24,730 nucleotides of DNA from Didymodactylos carnosus. Its lineage: Eukaryota; Rotifera; Eurotatoria; Philodinida; Philodinidae. The notes under the pieces were generated by a model, which saw nothing but the letters and a program-made list of their open reading frames with translations, was not told where the DNA came from and did not search any database. Position numbers and translations under genes: made by a program. Below are positions 1 through 9,819 of this stretch, piece after piece. The DNA lies in NCBI GenBank assembly GCA_905250885.1, contig CAJNOQ010002359.1:1-24730 (forward strand). Reading direction: 5' to 3'. Numbering within the stretch: position 1 is the stretch's first letter; each line of letters begins with the position of its first letter.

Positions 1-445
1 CTACTATGCTCAGCGTAGTCGATTACCTATAGTCCATGGCATTTTGAGATTCCCAGAGATGTCTGCTCGGAGATAGACACGTGTTCGGGGAAAGCGAGCC
101 CTGCCCGAACGACGATAGCTAGAGAGCTGGGACTTGCATAATTTTGTAGAGTAACGTCCGGACTATCTACTCATGCAAAAGAATTACTAACATTGTATGT
201 TAGTTTTCTGAGAACGGAGCTGGTTTGCCAAAGATCCTCTGGAAATCCGATCTCTGGAATTTTTTCAAAGGTTACTTCCGCTTGTGAAAAGTTCTGCTCA
301 AGCCTTGGCTATTGAACAGCGGAAATCGCAGGTCTCTGTCTCATTCCTATCAAGAGTTATTCAAAAAATGCCCACGGGTCTTGTATTTTGGGATGGATAG
401 TAGAATAGTTTTGATTTCATCGTTAGTCATTGTGACGTACTGAGT
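1..445. other. No gene recognised; left window edge
   Basis: I see no coding frame of useful length on either strand. The first ~140 bases are more G+C rich than what follows and contain a small hairpin (GTTCGGG at 83-89 pairing with CCCGAAC at 104-110). The stretch just right of it (about 400-445) is the 3' flank of the minus-strand LU-domain gene. No poly(A) signal of the AATAAA type is visible there. Confidence 0.5.
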
Positions 446-847
446 TTAGTTTTTGAAATTAATAACAATTGTAAGAAAACTCCATACTATCGATATGGTG
501 ATAAATGGTTGAATAGCCAGACCACCATTTGCATTTGGTGTAGGATTGCATAGATCAGTAGCACAACATTTTACATTCATATATACCATTGGTTGAGACA
601 TCATTGTCTGACAGGTGGTAATATCGGTATAGGTGGATATCCATTTGATTGTTCCGGCTTGTTGTTCTTGAGATGTACAAGCTTGGTCATCTGCGGTGCA
701 ATGGAATTGATAAACTACACATACCAATGTGCTGTTGGAATAGACGCTAGGGTCGACATCAATGATATCTGCGGGACCAGAGTAACACTTAAGAGTGGTG
801 AATAATGGAATGAGAGTGAAGAAAATCAATGCAGCATACAAGGGCAT
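446..847 (-). CDS. LU-domain (Ly6/uPAR-type three-finger) GPI-anchored surface protein
   Basis: This single-exon frame of 133 aa has the full layout of a secreted, GPI-anchored Ly6-type protein. Residues 1-19 form a hydrophobic signal peptide, and the mature chain opens with the L-x-C-Y motif (LKCY, Cys21). Eight cysteines follow the family spacing (21, 43, 50, 57, 79, 94, 95, 100) and end in the diagnostic CCxxxxCN signature (CCATDLCN, 94-101). A short spacer with small residues (NANGG) suggests a GPI attachment site, then the chain ends in a hydrophobic tail (about 109-130). Such proteins sit on the outer cell surface; ligands cannot be predicted. Eight rather than ten cysteines is within family variation. 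The stop is at 446-448. A TATATATAT run at 987-995, about 140 bp upstream of the ATG, might be a promoter but is unproven. The frame is intact, and I am confident of the fold class only. Confidence 0.85.
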   Translation of the reverse strand: MPLYAALIFFTLIPLFTTLKCYSGPADIIDVDPSVYSNSTLVCVVYQFHCTADDQACTSQEQQAGTIKWISTYTDITTCQTMMSQPMVYMNVKCCATDLCNPTPNANGGLAIQPFITISIVWSFLTIVINFKN

Positions 848-1519
848 CTATATGAAAACAAAAGTGTAACAACAAAGTTATACTGATGCGGGACTGTTTT
901 AGGTTTTTTCTCACTTTAGTGCCTTTAGGCTTTTACACTCTTTGGTCGCTTGGTAAGGTACAAGCCGTAGTCAATAACAGTTTGACTATATATATGTTAG
1001 AGTACAAATGTACGCATTTCTTCGACACAGACAGACGCGCAAAGTTATATGTGATCTTGAATGGGTGAGCTGGAGAGCTGGGCGAGAGTGAGCTCGAAAA
1101 GTATTTCCATTCTAAAGAGTCATCAATTTCGTAGTAACGTAAAGGGAGTAAATGAAAGACAGATATAAACGTACGAAAGTATAATAAGAAGAATAAGCTG
1201 AAATGAGAGCATGTAGCCTTGTATATAAGCTGGAAAGATGTCGGGACAAATTTTTGACCACCTCTCGGCCTTTGTTTCGTGCCCTGTTCATTCAACAGCT
1301 TTCTCGTTCATGTGTCTCAGAATCTCTCAACGTTCAGAAATTACCTTTATTCAGCTATGCTATGAAAAAACAACACATACGAAATGCGAATAAGTTTGGA
1401 TAGAATTTATATTTTATAAGGAACCTTTCTACTTAAATGATCCTTGCAAACATGTAATTTCATTTTTTTTCTTTTGTCGGAGTATGACCTTATGTTTCTT
1501 TTACCTTTAGCCATGATTC
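848..1519. other. Upstream region of the LU-domain gene; no other gene supported
   Basis: Open frames of 60-120 codons exist here on both strands, but none has recognisable domains, a sensible start context or conserved motifs. The region probably holds the promoter and 5'UTR of the minus-strand LU-domain gene. TATA-like runs occur at 987-995 and near 1221-1229. Confidence 0.4.
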
Positions 1520-1590
1520 AAATCTAACAGAAAAATACGAGAAAATATGATTTGAGTAAGAATTTAGTCAAAATGACATTGGATTTAATG
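1520..1590 (+). repeat. Isolated copy of the 1.86-2.40 kb element terminus
   Basis: Starting at AAATCTAACAGAAAAATACG, this stretch matches the right arm at 2340-2402 in the same orientation, and the reverse complement of the left arm at 1848-1925. Similarity to the left arm continues past the terminal GACATT into a GGATTTAA stretch. It is therefore either a third terminus from a second, decayed copy of the family or part of a larger foldback. Confidence 0.7.
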
Positions 1591-1862
1591 CAAGAGAGAT
1601 AGTTATTGAAGTGAGATGATAACCACTTCTGGATGAGACAGAATGCTTTTATGCATAAAGCATATTTGTGATGACCATTCAGGCAAAAAGGTTTCCTTAC
1701 TACCAATTCTTGTTGTTTGATCAGTTTTTCAATACATGGTTGTTTTATCATCTCATCTCATCATCGTTCACATTCTTGTTTACTCGATCAACAATACGGT
1801 GAAATAATCGAACCGTTTGAATGATTATTATCTCATTTTCGATAACGATCAACTAAATCAAA

Positions 1863-2402
1863 GGCATTTTAACTTAATTCTTACTTAAATCATATTTTCT
1901 CGTATTTTTCTTTCAGATTTACTCTCACTGCAAAATCTATGTACATTTAAACAATCCTACAAAATCGTATTGCTTTCAACTTCATAATTATATATACTTT
2001 TTTGGTTTAGATTCAAAATATATATATATATATATATGAGAAAGAACATGTATGAAAGGAATCACCGTTCTTGCATCTCACACTAACTGCATAGCTGATA
2101 GTAAAAGAAATATAGAATGGTGAAAGATATTGAAGAAAACGAATGAATGGCGGGATGGAATGTGTAAAACATAATCATTGAATGATGCTAGAGTGTGGGA
2201 TACTAATATGAATAAATCGACTTGTCATACGTGCACAATCAATAAAGAAAATATATATAATTATGAAATTGAAAGAGCAATACGATTTTGTAGGATTGTT
2301 TAAATAACATAGATTTTAACATGGATTTTGCAGGGAGAGTAAATCTGAAAGAAAAATACGAGAAAATATGATTTAAGTAAGAATTAAGTCAAAATGACAT
2401 TC
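1863..2402. mobile_element. Inverted-repeat (MITE-like) element, arms about 130-150 bp
   Basis: The left arm (about 1863-1994) and right arm (about 2251-2402) are reverse complements with few changes. They share, for example, the word TTCTTACTTAAATCATATTT near 1880 with its complement near 2375, and ACAATCCTACAAAATCGTAT at 1951-1970 with its complement near 2290. The ~250-bp centre is AT-rich, includes an (AT)n run and encodes nothing recognisable. I could not identify a convincing target-site duplication, so the superfamily is unknown. Confidence 0.75.
2018..2037. repeat. (AT)10 microsatellite
   Basis: A pure alternating AT tract inside the inverted-repeat element. A shorter tract of the same kind occurs near 24578-24591. 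Confidence 0.9.
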
Positions 2403-3536
2403 GGAAGGACCCACTAACTAGGACGTGTATAACGCGTCCGTTGAACAGTGTGAACGACGACTCAATTCGAACACTACACAATCTGAACAAGATCGAAGTT
2501 CGTTCTACTCATTTCATTTGCACAATTGATAGAAGAATAATGTTTTTTAAATAAGGATTTGATTGATAAGTAGGAGAGATCGAAAGTAGCGAGATTTAAT
2601 TGCAAATACCCGGTAACATTTATTCAATATATTTATATTAGCGTTATTGAGCCATCAACACTCTTGATGTTCTAGTGTGTGTGACCTGTAAGTTCTCTTC
2701 GATTTCTTTATATCTTGTTGGTGAGAACAGCTGGGATTTTGTTAGTTTTTCGTGTCGGAATCCAATATTTTAATTGAACTGTTTAAACGATTATTAATGA
2801 AAGTTCACGCACGGTCGCATATACATGCATTACTCTAGTTCTGATTGAACTTGACGTTCCACATTTCAATTGCCATCTTTTATCCATCCTGTTGTGTTTC
2901 CCGTTGACGTTTCACATTCATTCTTTTAACTTCGACCGCATGTTCACCCTTCGTTTTCTTACCGGATATGGTCTTCTATTATGTGGGCGAGGGGTTGATA
3001 CAAATATCCACTTGTAATCGCGCTTTAAGTTTCGCAGTGACACTAACAAAGTGTTTAAAGATCTTGGATGGCTCTCAGTTTGAAATCGGTTTGAACTTAC
3101 CCGCACGTGTATGTTTTTTAAAATTAACACTTTCATTGTCCACGAAAAAAGCCCGAACCTGTCCGGTAAAACTTGGAGATCATCGACTATATATGTAAAG
3201 AGGAACAACGTCCGTTTTCTTTCTTTCTGCTCATAACCAAAGGATGCAATAGAAGATTACATAACGGATACAAGATAATAATCCAATATTCTGTCAGACA
3301 CCTCGAATGAAGATTTCTTTTATATTTCTGTAATTCATTCCATAATCTCTACTAAAACTAAGGACAAAGATTTCTGTAGCAAAAATGATCTCCACAAATA
3401 TCCTATGTCTTTTTGATAAATCCACTTTCTCTGTTCGTCTAGTCAAACAAGATATACAACTGTTGGCAAGTACAGATCATCATTTCAGCCTCTGCGATTC
3501 ATAGTTAGAAAAATCTATTATTTCCACTATAAATTA
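2403..3536. other. Gene-free stretch 3' of the nucleotidase gene
   Basis: No coding region could be supported. A minus-strand frame at 2918-3208 (96 codons) and an overlapping plus-strand one have no recognisable motif and look like chance. Near 2422-2440 a short stem (GGACG/CGTCC) is visible. The right end is the 3' flank of the minus-strand nucleotidase gene. Confidence 0.4.
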
Positions 3537-3542
3537 TTTATT
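3537..3542 (-). terminator. Poly(A) signal AATAAA of the nucleotidase gene
   Basis: Read on the minus strand, AATAAA begins 13 bases after the TAA stop of the nucleotidase gene (3557-3555). The hexamer and its position fit an animal cleavage/polyadenylation signal with a very short 3'UTR. Confidence 0.5.
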
Positions 3543-3554
3543 CGAACGAAATTC

Positions 3555-6500
3555 TTATTTACTTTTATACAATAATCGAAAATATTTCATAACAGTAACA
3601 GCTATTGGATCAAATGTTTTAATCAGAGTAACACGCGGATTCTTCAAATCAGTCTCGTTTTGAGTATAATCAAGTGTACCAACTGTTAACATTAAATTAT
3701 TATTTTTCTCTATATTTGTAACACCATCCGATTCCAACACCCAATTTTTTCCATCTATCGATTTCACGCCACAATATGATAAAAACATTCCACCACCTGG
3801 TGTTGAAACGCTGTGTGTGAGAACACGAGCAAGTACTGCGCCCGGCACTTGAAGTTTGACAACTTCATCTTCGAACGGAAGTATACGTAAAATGTCATAG
3901 TTAGTGAGTTTCCCCTTCACAACGTCATCGATACGAATTGAGCCAGTATTGTACAATCCAACAGTCGCATTCGTCTCATACATTAAACTTTTACAAATAT
4001 AGTCGGTTAATAGTGTTGCATGATATCTAATAGATGAGTCTCGACCGTCAAGCTCAACACCAACTGGAAACGTGACTACAGTATCGTAGGGTCGAAATCC
4101 ACTTTTTGTAAACGCGTCCATACCCATGGAGAACCATTTTTTGACAACCGACGCTGTGAGAAAATCATCGGGAATCTCAGGAGTAATTCGAACTAATTTG
4201 CTGTCAACAAAAAGCTTTCTTGTGTATAAATTAAAAGCGAAACGATGAATATAAACGCTAAATGCATTGGCATCCGCTTTACAAATACGAGTTCCACGCT
4301 CACCACGAACCAAATAATAATTTTCATGATCATGACCTCCTATAGATTCAAGAAACAAAATGGATCATCAGAAGGTTCAACAACATAGTTGATGTGGCAT
4401 CCCACCTCGTTTCTCCATCGGTACTCTAATTATCAATGAGATCCAGGAACATATGACACATGTTATTTTAGCAGAATGTCAATTACTAAAATATCTTCAG
4501 TAACTCTTTATTAAATATCTTTAGCAATATTTTATTTTGCTTTGAACAGAAAAGTACATAAATCGAGAAGCTTTTGGATTTCAATCAGTTCGGATCAATC
4601 AAAAATTTTGTCAGAATGGCGCGGGCATAGCATGAAGAGTATCTATTTTAAACAAGAAGATTTCGATGCCGATATTTTTGTGAAAAATACCTTTGCGTTT
4701 CGTGTTAGGGTGTCACTTTCCTTTTCTTGACTAGCTATAAGTAATAAAACTTATTGGTTATTATCAGGAAAAAAGTAATAAATCTTTTACAATAATCTTT
4801 TATTACTTTACCAGTAAGAAAACTAATAAAAACTTGAATAAAATAATAAAAATGATTACTTGAGAAACCTCATAAGTAAGGTGCTGTGAATGCAAAAGTT
4901 GAGCGAATTTCTTTTGTTGTTGAGTGATGAATGCTTGAATAGACGTTGTCGAGCTTATCAAGAACTTTTTAGACAACTTTTTTGAGTAAGAACTTTTTGA
5001 AATACAAGTGCCCGGTGAAAAAGTGAAAATCTGGTCGATTTCGAGAAAACTCGAGAAGATTTTGCCCGTTTACATCCATCAAAATTATCTGGAACTATTT
5101 TATTTTGGATTCAACATCAAAAACTGCATACATCTACATAAGGATGAAACAATTCCATCACAACCCTCTATCTTCAACAAGCTCGACTAGGACGACCAAG
5201 GGGCAAAGTGACACCTTAGTCTCGCAAAACTACATCTTTTGTTTCAAAAAGTTATAAATAATACAACAACAAGATTTATTAACCTTTTACCGTTAACAAG
5301 TAACAAACGTTTATTACTTCTACCGGATAATGTCATAATTAGTAAAAGTAAAGCAACGCGCCCCTATTTGGTATGTGCTGATAATTTCAATAAGATAAGC
5401 ATACCATTCAGTTCAGGCTCAAAGTCTTTCTCAACTAAACACTACGAAAAACCTGACTACAATTAGAACTAACTAATCCCACTTTACTAAATGCGATCCA
5501 TCGCTTTTCAATCCAGTTGCGAATTTAAACCGTTTCAAGCACTTTACTTACCCATGATAATATCGATTTGGGGTATACCTTCTGCTAATGCAATATCCAT
5601 TTTCAGATCACAGTGTGTTAATGCAACGAGTACATCATATTTGATGCGTAAAGATTGTAGAAAACGTTGAATAAACGGTATCATCGACGTTCCATTCATG
5701 ATCGTGACGTATGGCGACGATCCACCGATATTTAGATCGGTTGAATAAGAGAAGATAAGAATTTTTACCTTTTTAACATTAATTATCTCGTATCGAACGG
5801 CTGTATTAAACATGGATGTTGTCGATCGCTCAAATACATTTGTACCTAGCCATGAAAAATTAGATTCTCTCATTCGCTGAATAAGATCATTTCTTTTCAA
5901 ATCAAACTCATGATTTCCGAATGTTACATAATTAACACCCACAGCATTCAAACCTAGAAGTAAATCAAAGTGATAACCTTCAGTGATGTTTAAGCAGTTA
6001 ATAATTGTCAATGTTAACGTGAAAGAAATTGTGCCATTATATCTCGTTAGCATATTTCATCCAGTGGAAGCGTGTGAGTAACTACTATCGGGAATGGAAG
6101 TAAATAGTTTAAGCCAAAAAGTCAAGGCTTAATGTAGTAATCGGGATGCCTTAACTCTCCATGAGGATACGGTCTTCATTCAGTCATTTTAGCGCTTTTC
6201 CTCTCATATTTGTTGTACATGGCATTTTTTAGAGCGAATTATATAGTATTAGACGTCAAGGTTCACCAACACAGCTTCAGTTAGTGTTTTCTTAACAGAT
6301 TTCAAAACACAACATGAGTTACGCACATCTTGGGCTAGTCCGAGTCAAGACTGATGTCTAACTGTAACGTTTACTGAAAGGTAAGTCAACATGTTCGATA
6401 GTTTTGTTAACATTTATGTAGGAGTTTTGTTTTGATACAGTTCCTACGTATACGGAATAATAATAATAATATGCAAGCACGTGTAGCCTGTTTACATCGA

Positions 6501-6945
6501 CGGGTACACTTCAGGTCTCTGTAGATGTAGAAGTTCAACTAGCAACACGTAGAAGCGTTGCAGTTTCTGATCAAATTTCTGCCATATCAATGAGGACACT
6601 TCTATACATACTGCTTATCATTTGTTTTCCATTCAACGCTGTTCCGTTTACTTTTGCCTGACTCAAAGCCGATGGTGATACGAAATCGCCAGCAAGAAAT
6701 GTATAAGTCTGTCGATTTTCATTCATTAATCTTTTTTGAATGGCGGCAACGCGAGCTAATCCACCATCTTGACCATTATTTAAAGGCATCAGTTCATAAA
6801 CATCGTTCATTTGAAGAAATGTCCATTCAGCGTAGTCAACGTCACTGGAATGCGCGTTAATGATTTCAGCGAGGCGGTCATGTCGGAGCGATGAAGTGAT
6901 TTTCAGTATTATCACTGACAATATAATAAAGATAAAGCTGTTCAT
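3555..6945 (-). CDS. Secreted 5'-nucleotidase family metallophosphoesterase, three exons
   Basis: Exons on the minus strand are 6945-6612, 5953-5552 and 4339-3555. Introns are GTATGT...TTCTAG (658 bp) and GTAAGT...CTATAG (1212 bp). The spliced frame is 1521 bp, or 506 aa. Residues 1-20 form a signal peptide. The metallophosphatase domain shows NDVYEL (47-52), AGDF (85-88), GNHEFD (124-129), a THC motif and GGHDH (246-250). The C-terminal nucleotide-binding domain shows LDGRDS and NTGSIRIDD (about 376-384). Family members release phosphate from nucleotides outside the cell or in vesicles, with two metals. The first metal motif is D-x-Y rather than the usual D-x-H, as in a known bacterial-type subgroup. 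No GPI or membrane anchor follows, so the product is probably soluble. The two long introns split the motifs exactly between GGHDH and GNHE. Substrate is not predictable. Confidence 0.9.
4709..5215. mobile_element. 507-bp MITE inside intron 2 of the nucleotidase gene
   Basis: The ends are inverted: GGTGTCACTTTCC at 4709-4721 against GGCAAAGTGACACC at 5202-5215. A direct duplication TTAG flanks it on both sides (4705-4708 and 5216-5219). This is the structure of a DNA-transposon insertion with a 4-bp target duplication. The inside has a 60-codon plus-strand frame (about 5008-5190) without known motifs and no transposase, so the element is non-autonomous. The insertion explains much of the unusual length of intron 2. 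Confidence 0.75.
5954..6611 (-). other. Intron 1 of the nucleotidase gene
   Basis: The donor is GTATGT just after codon 111 plus one base, and the acceptor is TTTACTTCTAG. The joined codon AGT (Ser112) keeps the frame. I found no inverted-terminal-repeat element or gene inside. Confidence 0.85.
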
Positions 6946-7560
6946 TGTAATCTAAACATAGCAAATATGAATACGATGAAGATGTGTTTGTATCATGCCA
7001 TATAACCTACCCGTCGTATTTAAGTGAATATTGGATGCTTTTAATTCTCTAAACCATAAAGTAAATTGTAGTGACAATCAAACTGTAACAACTATGTTTA
7101 TATAGATAAACTAGTAGACTGTTTACTGTTATAAATGACGGCAACTATTTAACTCTTTGTTTTTTGACGGAGAAAGATTGAAAATATAGAACTAATCGAA
7201 AACGTAACGGCAGACGTTTAACATTTTCAGATGACAGTAGTTATGTATGAGAGATTGTGAAGTTTAATATAATATACATACAGTTACCATTAGGCTTCAT
7301 GCAAATAAGACGTATCTATACAATTCTTTTCTCTTTTTGTATACTATATATATATAACATATATTAAGACTGTTAACTTTTTCGTAAATCTCGATTTTTT
7401 CAGCCATTTTTCAAGTGGCAAAATTAACCGTTACTACAGTTTTATGAAATTTGATCTGCTCACAAATCTTGCGAAATAAACTATTTTGAGATGAAGTTTA
7501 TAGCTGCTATTTGCGTGTATTTTTAATAAGAACGATGCGTACGGATAGGAAGAGTTTAGG
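6946..7560. other. Upstream region of the nucleotidase gene
   Basis: No gene is supported. A TATATAAA box reads on the minus strand at 7104-7097, about 155 bases upstream of the ATG, and would fit a promoter for the nucleotidase gene. Several other AT-rich runs, such as one near 7346-7360, make this assignment weak. Confidence 0.3.
7097..7104 (-). promoter_or_regulatory. Candidate TATA box for the nucleotidase gene
   Basis: TATATAAA on the minus strand, upstream of the first exon. Initiation about 30 bases downstream would give a 5'UTR of roughly 120 bases. Chance occurrence is likely in such AT-rich DNA. Confidence 0.25.
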
Positions 7561-7574
7561 TTTGCTTAATATCA

Positions 7575-7771
7575 TTAGTTTGCCTCTTTACATGTATCTA
7601 CTACCCATTCAACAAGCGAGCGGAGCAGCTTCCGGTGCTTATAACTTTTGAATGGAGAGAGGTAGTTAACTGAACTTTCTCGCCTTCAAACTGAAAACTG
7701 ACATGCCCACAATGATCAGCTCCTCTCGTTTTGTTGAATGGGTAGTAGATACATGTAAAGAGGCAAACTAA
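7575..7771. repeat. Hairpin with 41-bp perfect arms
   Basis: Positions 7575-7615 and 7731-7771 are exact reverse complements over 41 bp. The pairing extends imperfectly inward to about 7629/7717, leaving a loop near 90 bases. A minus-strand 64-codon frame (7795-7601) starts just outside the right arm and begins with a signal-peptide-like stretch (LLVTLVCLFTC), but its end is simply the complement of its beginning. I read this as a foldback or MITE remnant rather than a gene. Confidence 0.8.
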
Positions 7772-7799
7772 TGTAACCAATAATTCATACTTCACAGTT

Positions 7800-8650
7800 T
7801 TTTAGCACTCTAAAAACTACTCTAAAGGGGTTTAGAAATGGTTGCACGTCTCTATACCCTTTTAGGTTTCGGACAAAAGTTGATCACCTACATTTTAAAC
7901 TGACTGGAAACTGCAGGCAGTTGGCAGGTGAATGAAAACTTTTTCCGGTGACGACCGGTAGATGAGACAAATGTTTTCCTGCCTGCAGTCCCTGTACAGA
8001 AGAAGATTTTACTTGCAATCACTGCAAGGAAATACGTTTTTGTGTGGAGAACAAAAAGAGATAATGTCTTTTTTTATATCTCTACTAGACATTTTAAGAT
8101 GGCAGAGAGAAACGTTTTATCAATCACTTATACCATTTGCCATGTCATTTTCCTCTGATATAATGGCCTAGACCGTATCTGTGTAGAATGACTATTCTTA
8201 TTTCTCTTTCTTAAATGAATAAAGTTTAAACTAAGCTAAACCAAAGATATAGAATAAAGAAAAATAGTGAATTTCGCTCTCATTGTATGTAAGATGTTTC
8301 TTTTACTATGCGCACTACATATAGTATATAGAAGATGACCAAAGACCATAACCATAACAGAAAGAGAAAAATATAGAGCAGGAATAGTGAATCGTAACTC
8401 GTGATACAGTCTGTAATTATCAGTGTGTAATACAGACTGATAGTAGTCAGTAGGAAAAAAACTTGTTATACCCCGCCCTAGGGTCTACCTGCAGTTGACT
8501 TCCAGGGCAGTGCAGAAGTTTTCACTCTCAAGCAGTTCCTGTGCGGAATAGAAGATGTTTTTCTAATCTGCAAACTGCAACGCGCTTAAATTATATTTTT
8601 GAAAAATTATGCAGGTGATCAGCTCTGTTTCGTACATAAACTTTTCTTTT
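7800..8650. other. Gene-free stretch with dispersed CTGCAG-rich words
   Basis: No coding region is supported. Related segments recur, partly inverted. The stretch CTGCAGTCCCTGTACAGAAG (7983-8002) resembles one near 8533-8560, and CTGCAGGCAGTTGGCAGG near 7911 resembles the complement of sequence near 8490-8515. They may be remnants of one older repeat with inverted ends. Confidence 0.35.
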
Positions 8651-8652
8651 AG

Positions 8653-8850
8653 AGAGTAGGGATAATAACGAGGTACAAGCATGATTTGAATACTCTGACG
8701 TTGGACCAGCTTTGCAAAGCGTTCATTTGGTCAGTGTTACATTATGCCGCTGTAATTTACTCCTCCACCTCTCACACTCAATTAAAACCTATCGTTAAGT
8801 GGAGGCGGGCCCCCCAAAAAGGTACTGTTAAACCTACTCAGATTGTAGAG
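8653..8850 (+). pseudogene. Non-LTR retrotransposon reverse-transcriptase C-terminal remnant
   Basis: A plus-strand frame of 66 codons contains LTLDQLCKAFIWSVLHYAAV. This matches the pattern seen just after the RT domain of jockey/CR1-like non-LTR elements (LxxLYKAFIxPVLxYAAPVW). The frame opens after a TAG at 8650 and is ended by the TAG that forms the first three bases of the hAT element inserted at 8851. The upstream RT motifs (YxDD and others) are absent, so this is a 5'-truncated and later interrupted fragment. The call rests on one conserved stretch. Confidence 0.5.
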
Positions 8851-8993
8851 TAGAGACCTGCACAGATTACGAAAACGTAACGCGAACCCGAGCCGACAAA
8901 TTTTTACTCTTTTGTTTCGTTCTTAAGTTTATGTCTTTTTATTTACCTATTTGTTTGGCGTAAAGCATCGCATTACAGGCAAGTGACTTTTTT

Positions 8994-9197
8994 CTAATAG
9001 TCTGCTAATATTCCAGGAAATTCGGGCGATATATCTTTCTAAATTCGCAATATCACCTCTAAAGAAACAGAAATGTTATCTTTGAAAATTGTGCGGTTTG
9101 GAAAACATAGTTTTCCTTCAAGAAGAAAAGTTCAATAACAAGCGAATTTAGGAAAACATAACGCTCAAATTTTCTGTAATATTAGCAGACTGTTAGC
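8994..9197. mobile_element. Foldback element nested in the hAT element
   Basis: Arms 8994-9048 and 9142-9197 are imperfect reverse complements sharing AGTCTGCTAATATT with its complement, and CTAAATTCGC with GCGAATTTAG. The arms are ~55 bp around a ~93-bp centre. No target duplication is evident, so it may be an internal part of the host element rather than a separate insertion. Confidence 0.6.
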
Positions 9198-9553
9198 GAA
9201 AGTACGAAAGAAAATTTCACTTCCTAATTCTTTGTTTTGACTTTGTTACACAATTATTACTGTTACTAAACACAGTGTTCCTTTAGAACAAAAAAATCAT
9301 AACTTTTGAAAGAACTGATATGAGTCCTCGTTTAAGGGTTTTTATCAGCTCACTTTCCTCTATTAACCGGCATTATATCATTAAAAACGGAGTTGAGCAT
9401 CTGAAGACCTTTCCTCGCTAGTGAATGCAGTTGTTCTGAAATAAGTATTCCAACTGAGAATTCCGGCATAGTTAACTTTTCAGCGAGTAATACAAAACTG
9501 AAATTATTATCTATATTTTACATTGCAAAATGTTCAGCCCGACCCGACCTGAT

Positions 9554-9607
9554 CCGACCCGACAACATCTTAACCCAAACCCGACCCGACAACATCTTAA
9601 CTCGAAC
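9554..9607. repeat. Two 27-bp tandem units in the hAT subterminal region
   Basis: CCGACCCGACAACATCTTAA appears at 9554 and again at 9581, each followed by a similar C/T-C-A/G-AAC tail. They are probably duplicated transposase-binding sequences. Confidence 0.8.
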
Positions 9608-9778
9608 CAGTTGCAGGTCACTATTGTAGAGACACTTGACTGCATATATCCCGAATTGTTTTCGGAGATCCGATAACTATTCACGGCATTATAAATTAAT
9701 CAAGATAAAATTTTAAGAAAAAATTTAATTGCAAGGCCTATTTTTAAAAACTAAGCTGTTTAATCAAAACTGATTATA

Positions 9779-9819
9779 CCAACGTCATTCTAGTGTACCG
9801 TACACTAGAGTGACGTTGG
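9779..9819. repeat. Palindrome 1: 20-bp arms, 1-nt centre
   Basis: CCAACGTCATTCTAGTGTAC (9779-9798), a single C, then its reverse complement with one mismatch (9800-9819). Confidence 0.9.

Larger units (their letters stand above)
8851..9623. mobile_element. 773-bp non-autonomous hAT element
   Basis: Termini are TAGAGACCTGCA at the left and TGCAGGTCACTA at the right (11 of 12 complementary). They are bracketed by a perfect 8-bp direct duplication TTGTAGAG at 8843-8850 and 9624-9631. An 8-bp duplication is the hallmark of hAT transposition. Near the right end CCCGAC words are repeated (9538-9592), with a degenerate counterpart near the left (GAACCCGAGCCGAC, 8884-8897). These subterminal repeats are typical transposase-binding sites. 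No transposase is encoded, and a second foldback is nested inside. Confidence 0.85.

Noticed and set aside
933..1295. 120-codon minus-strand open frame upstream of the LU-domain gene
   Set aside because: No domain, no signal or conserved pattern. The translation is a mixture typical of AT-rich non-coding DNA, and it overlaps the likely promoter of the downstream gene.
2918..3208. 96-codon minus-strand frame (and 76-codon plus-strand frame on top of it)
   Set aside because: Two overlapping frames on opposite strands with no recognisable motif. A basic C-terminal end alone is not evidence.
6571..6611. Extension of nucleotidase exon 1 beyond codon 111
   Set aside because: The family alignment jumps from NGKQMIS to LNAVGVNYV. 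A GTATGT donor at 6611 and a TTCTAG acceptor at 5954 restore the frame exactly, so this part is intron.
7601..7795. Minus-strand 64-aa secreted-peptide candidate
   Set aside because: The leader-like start is attractive, but most of the frame lies in the arms of a perfect hairpin and its end is the complement of its start. It is better explained as a foldback.
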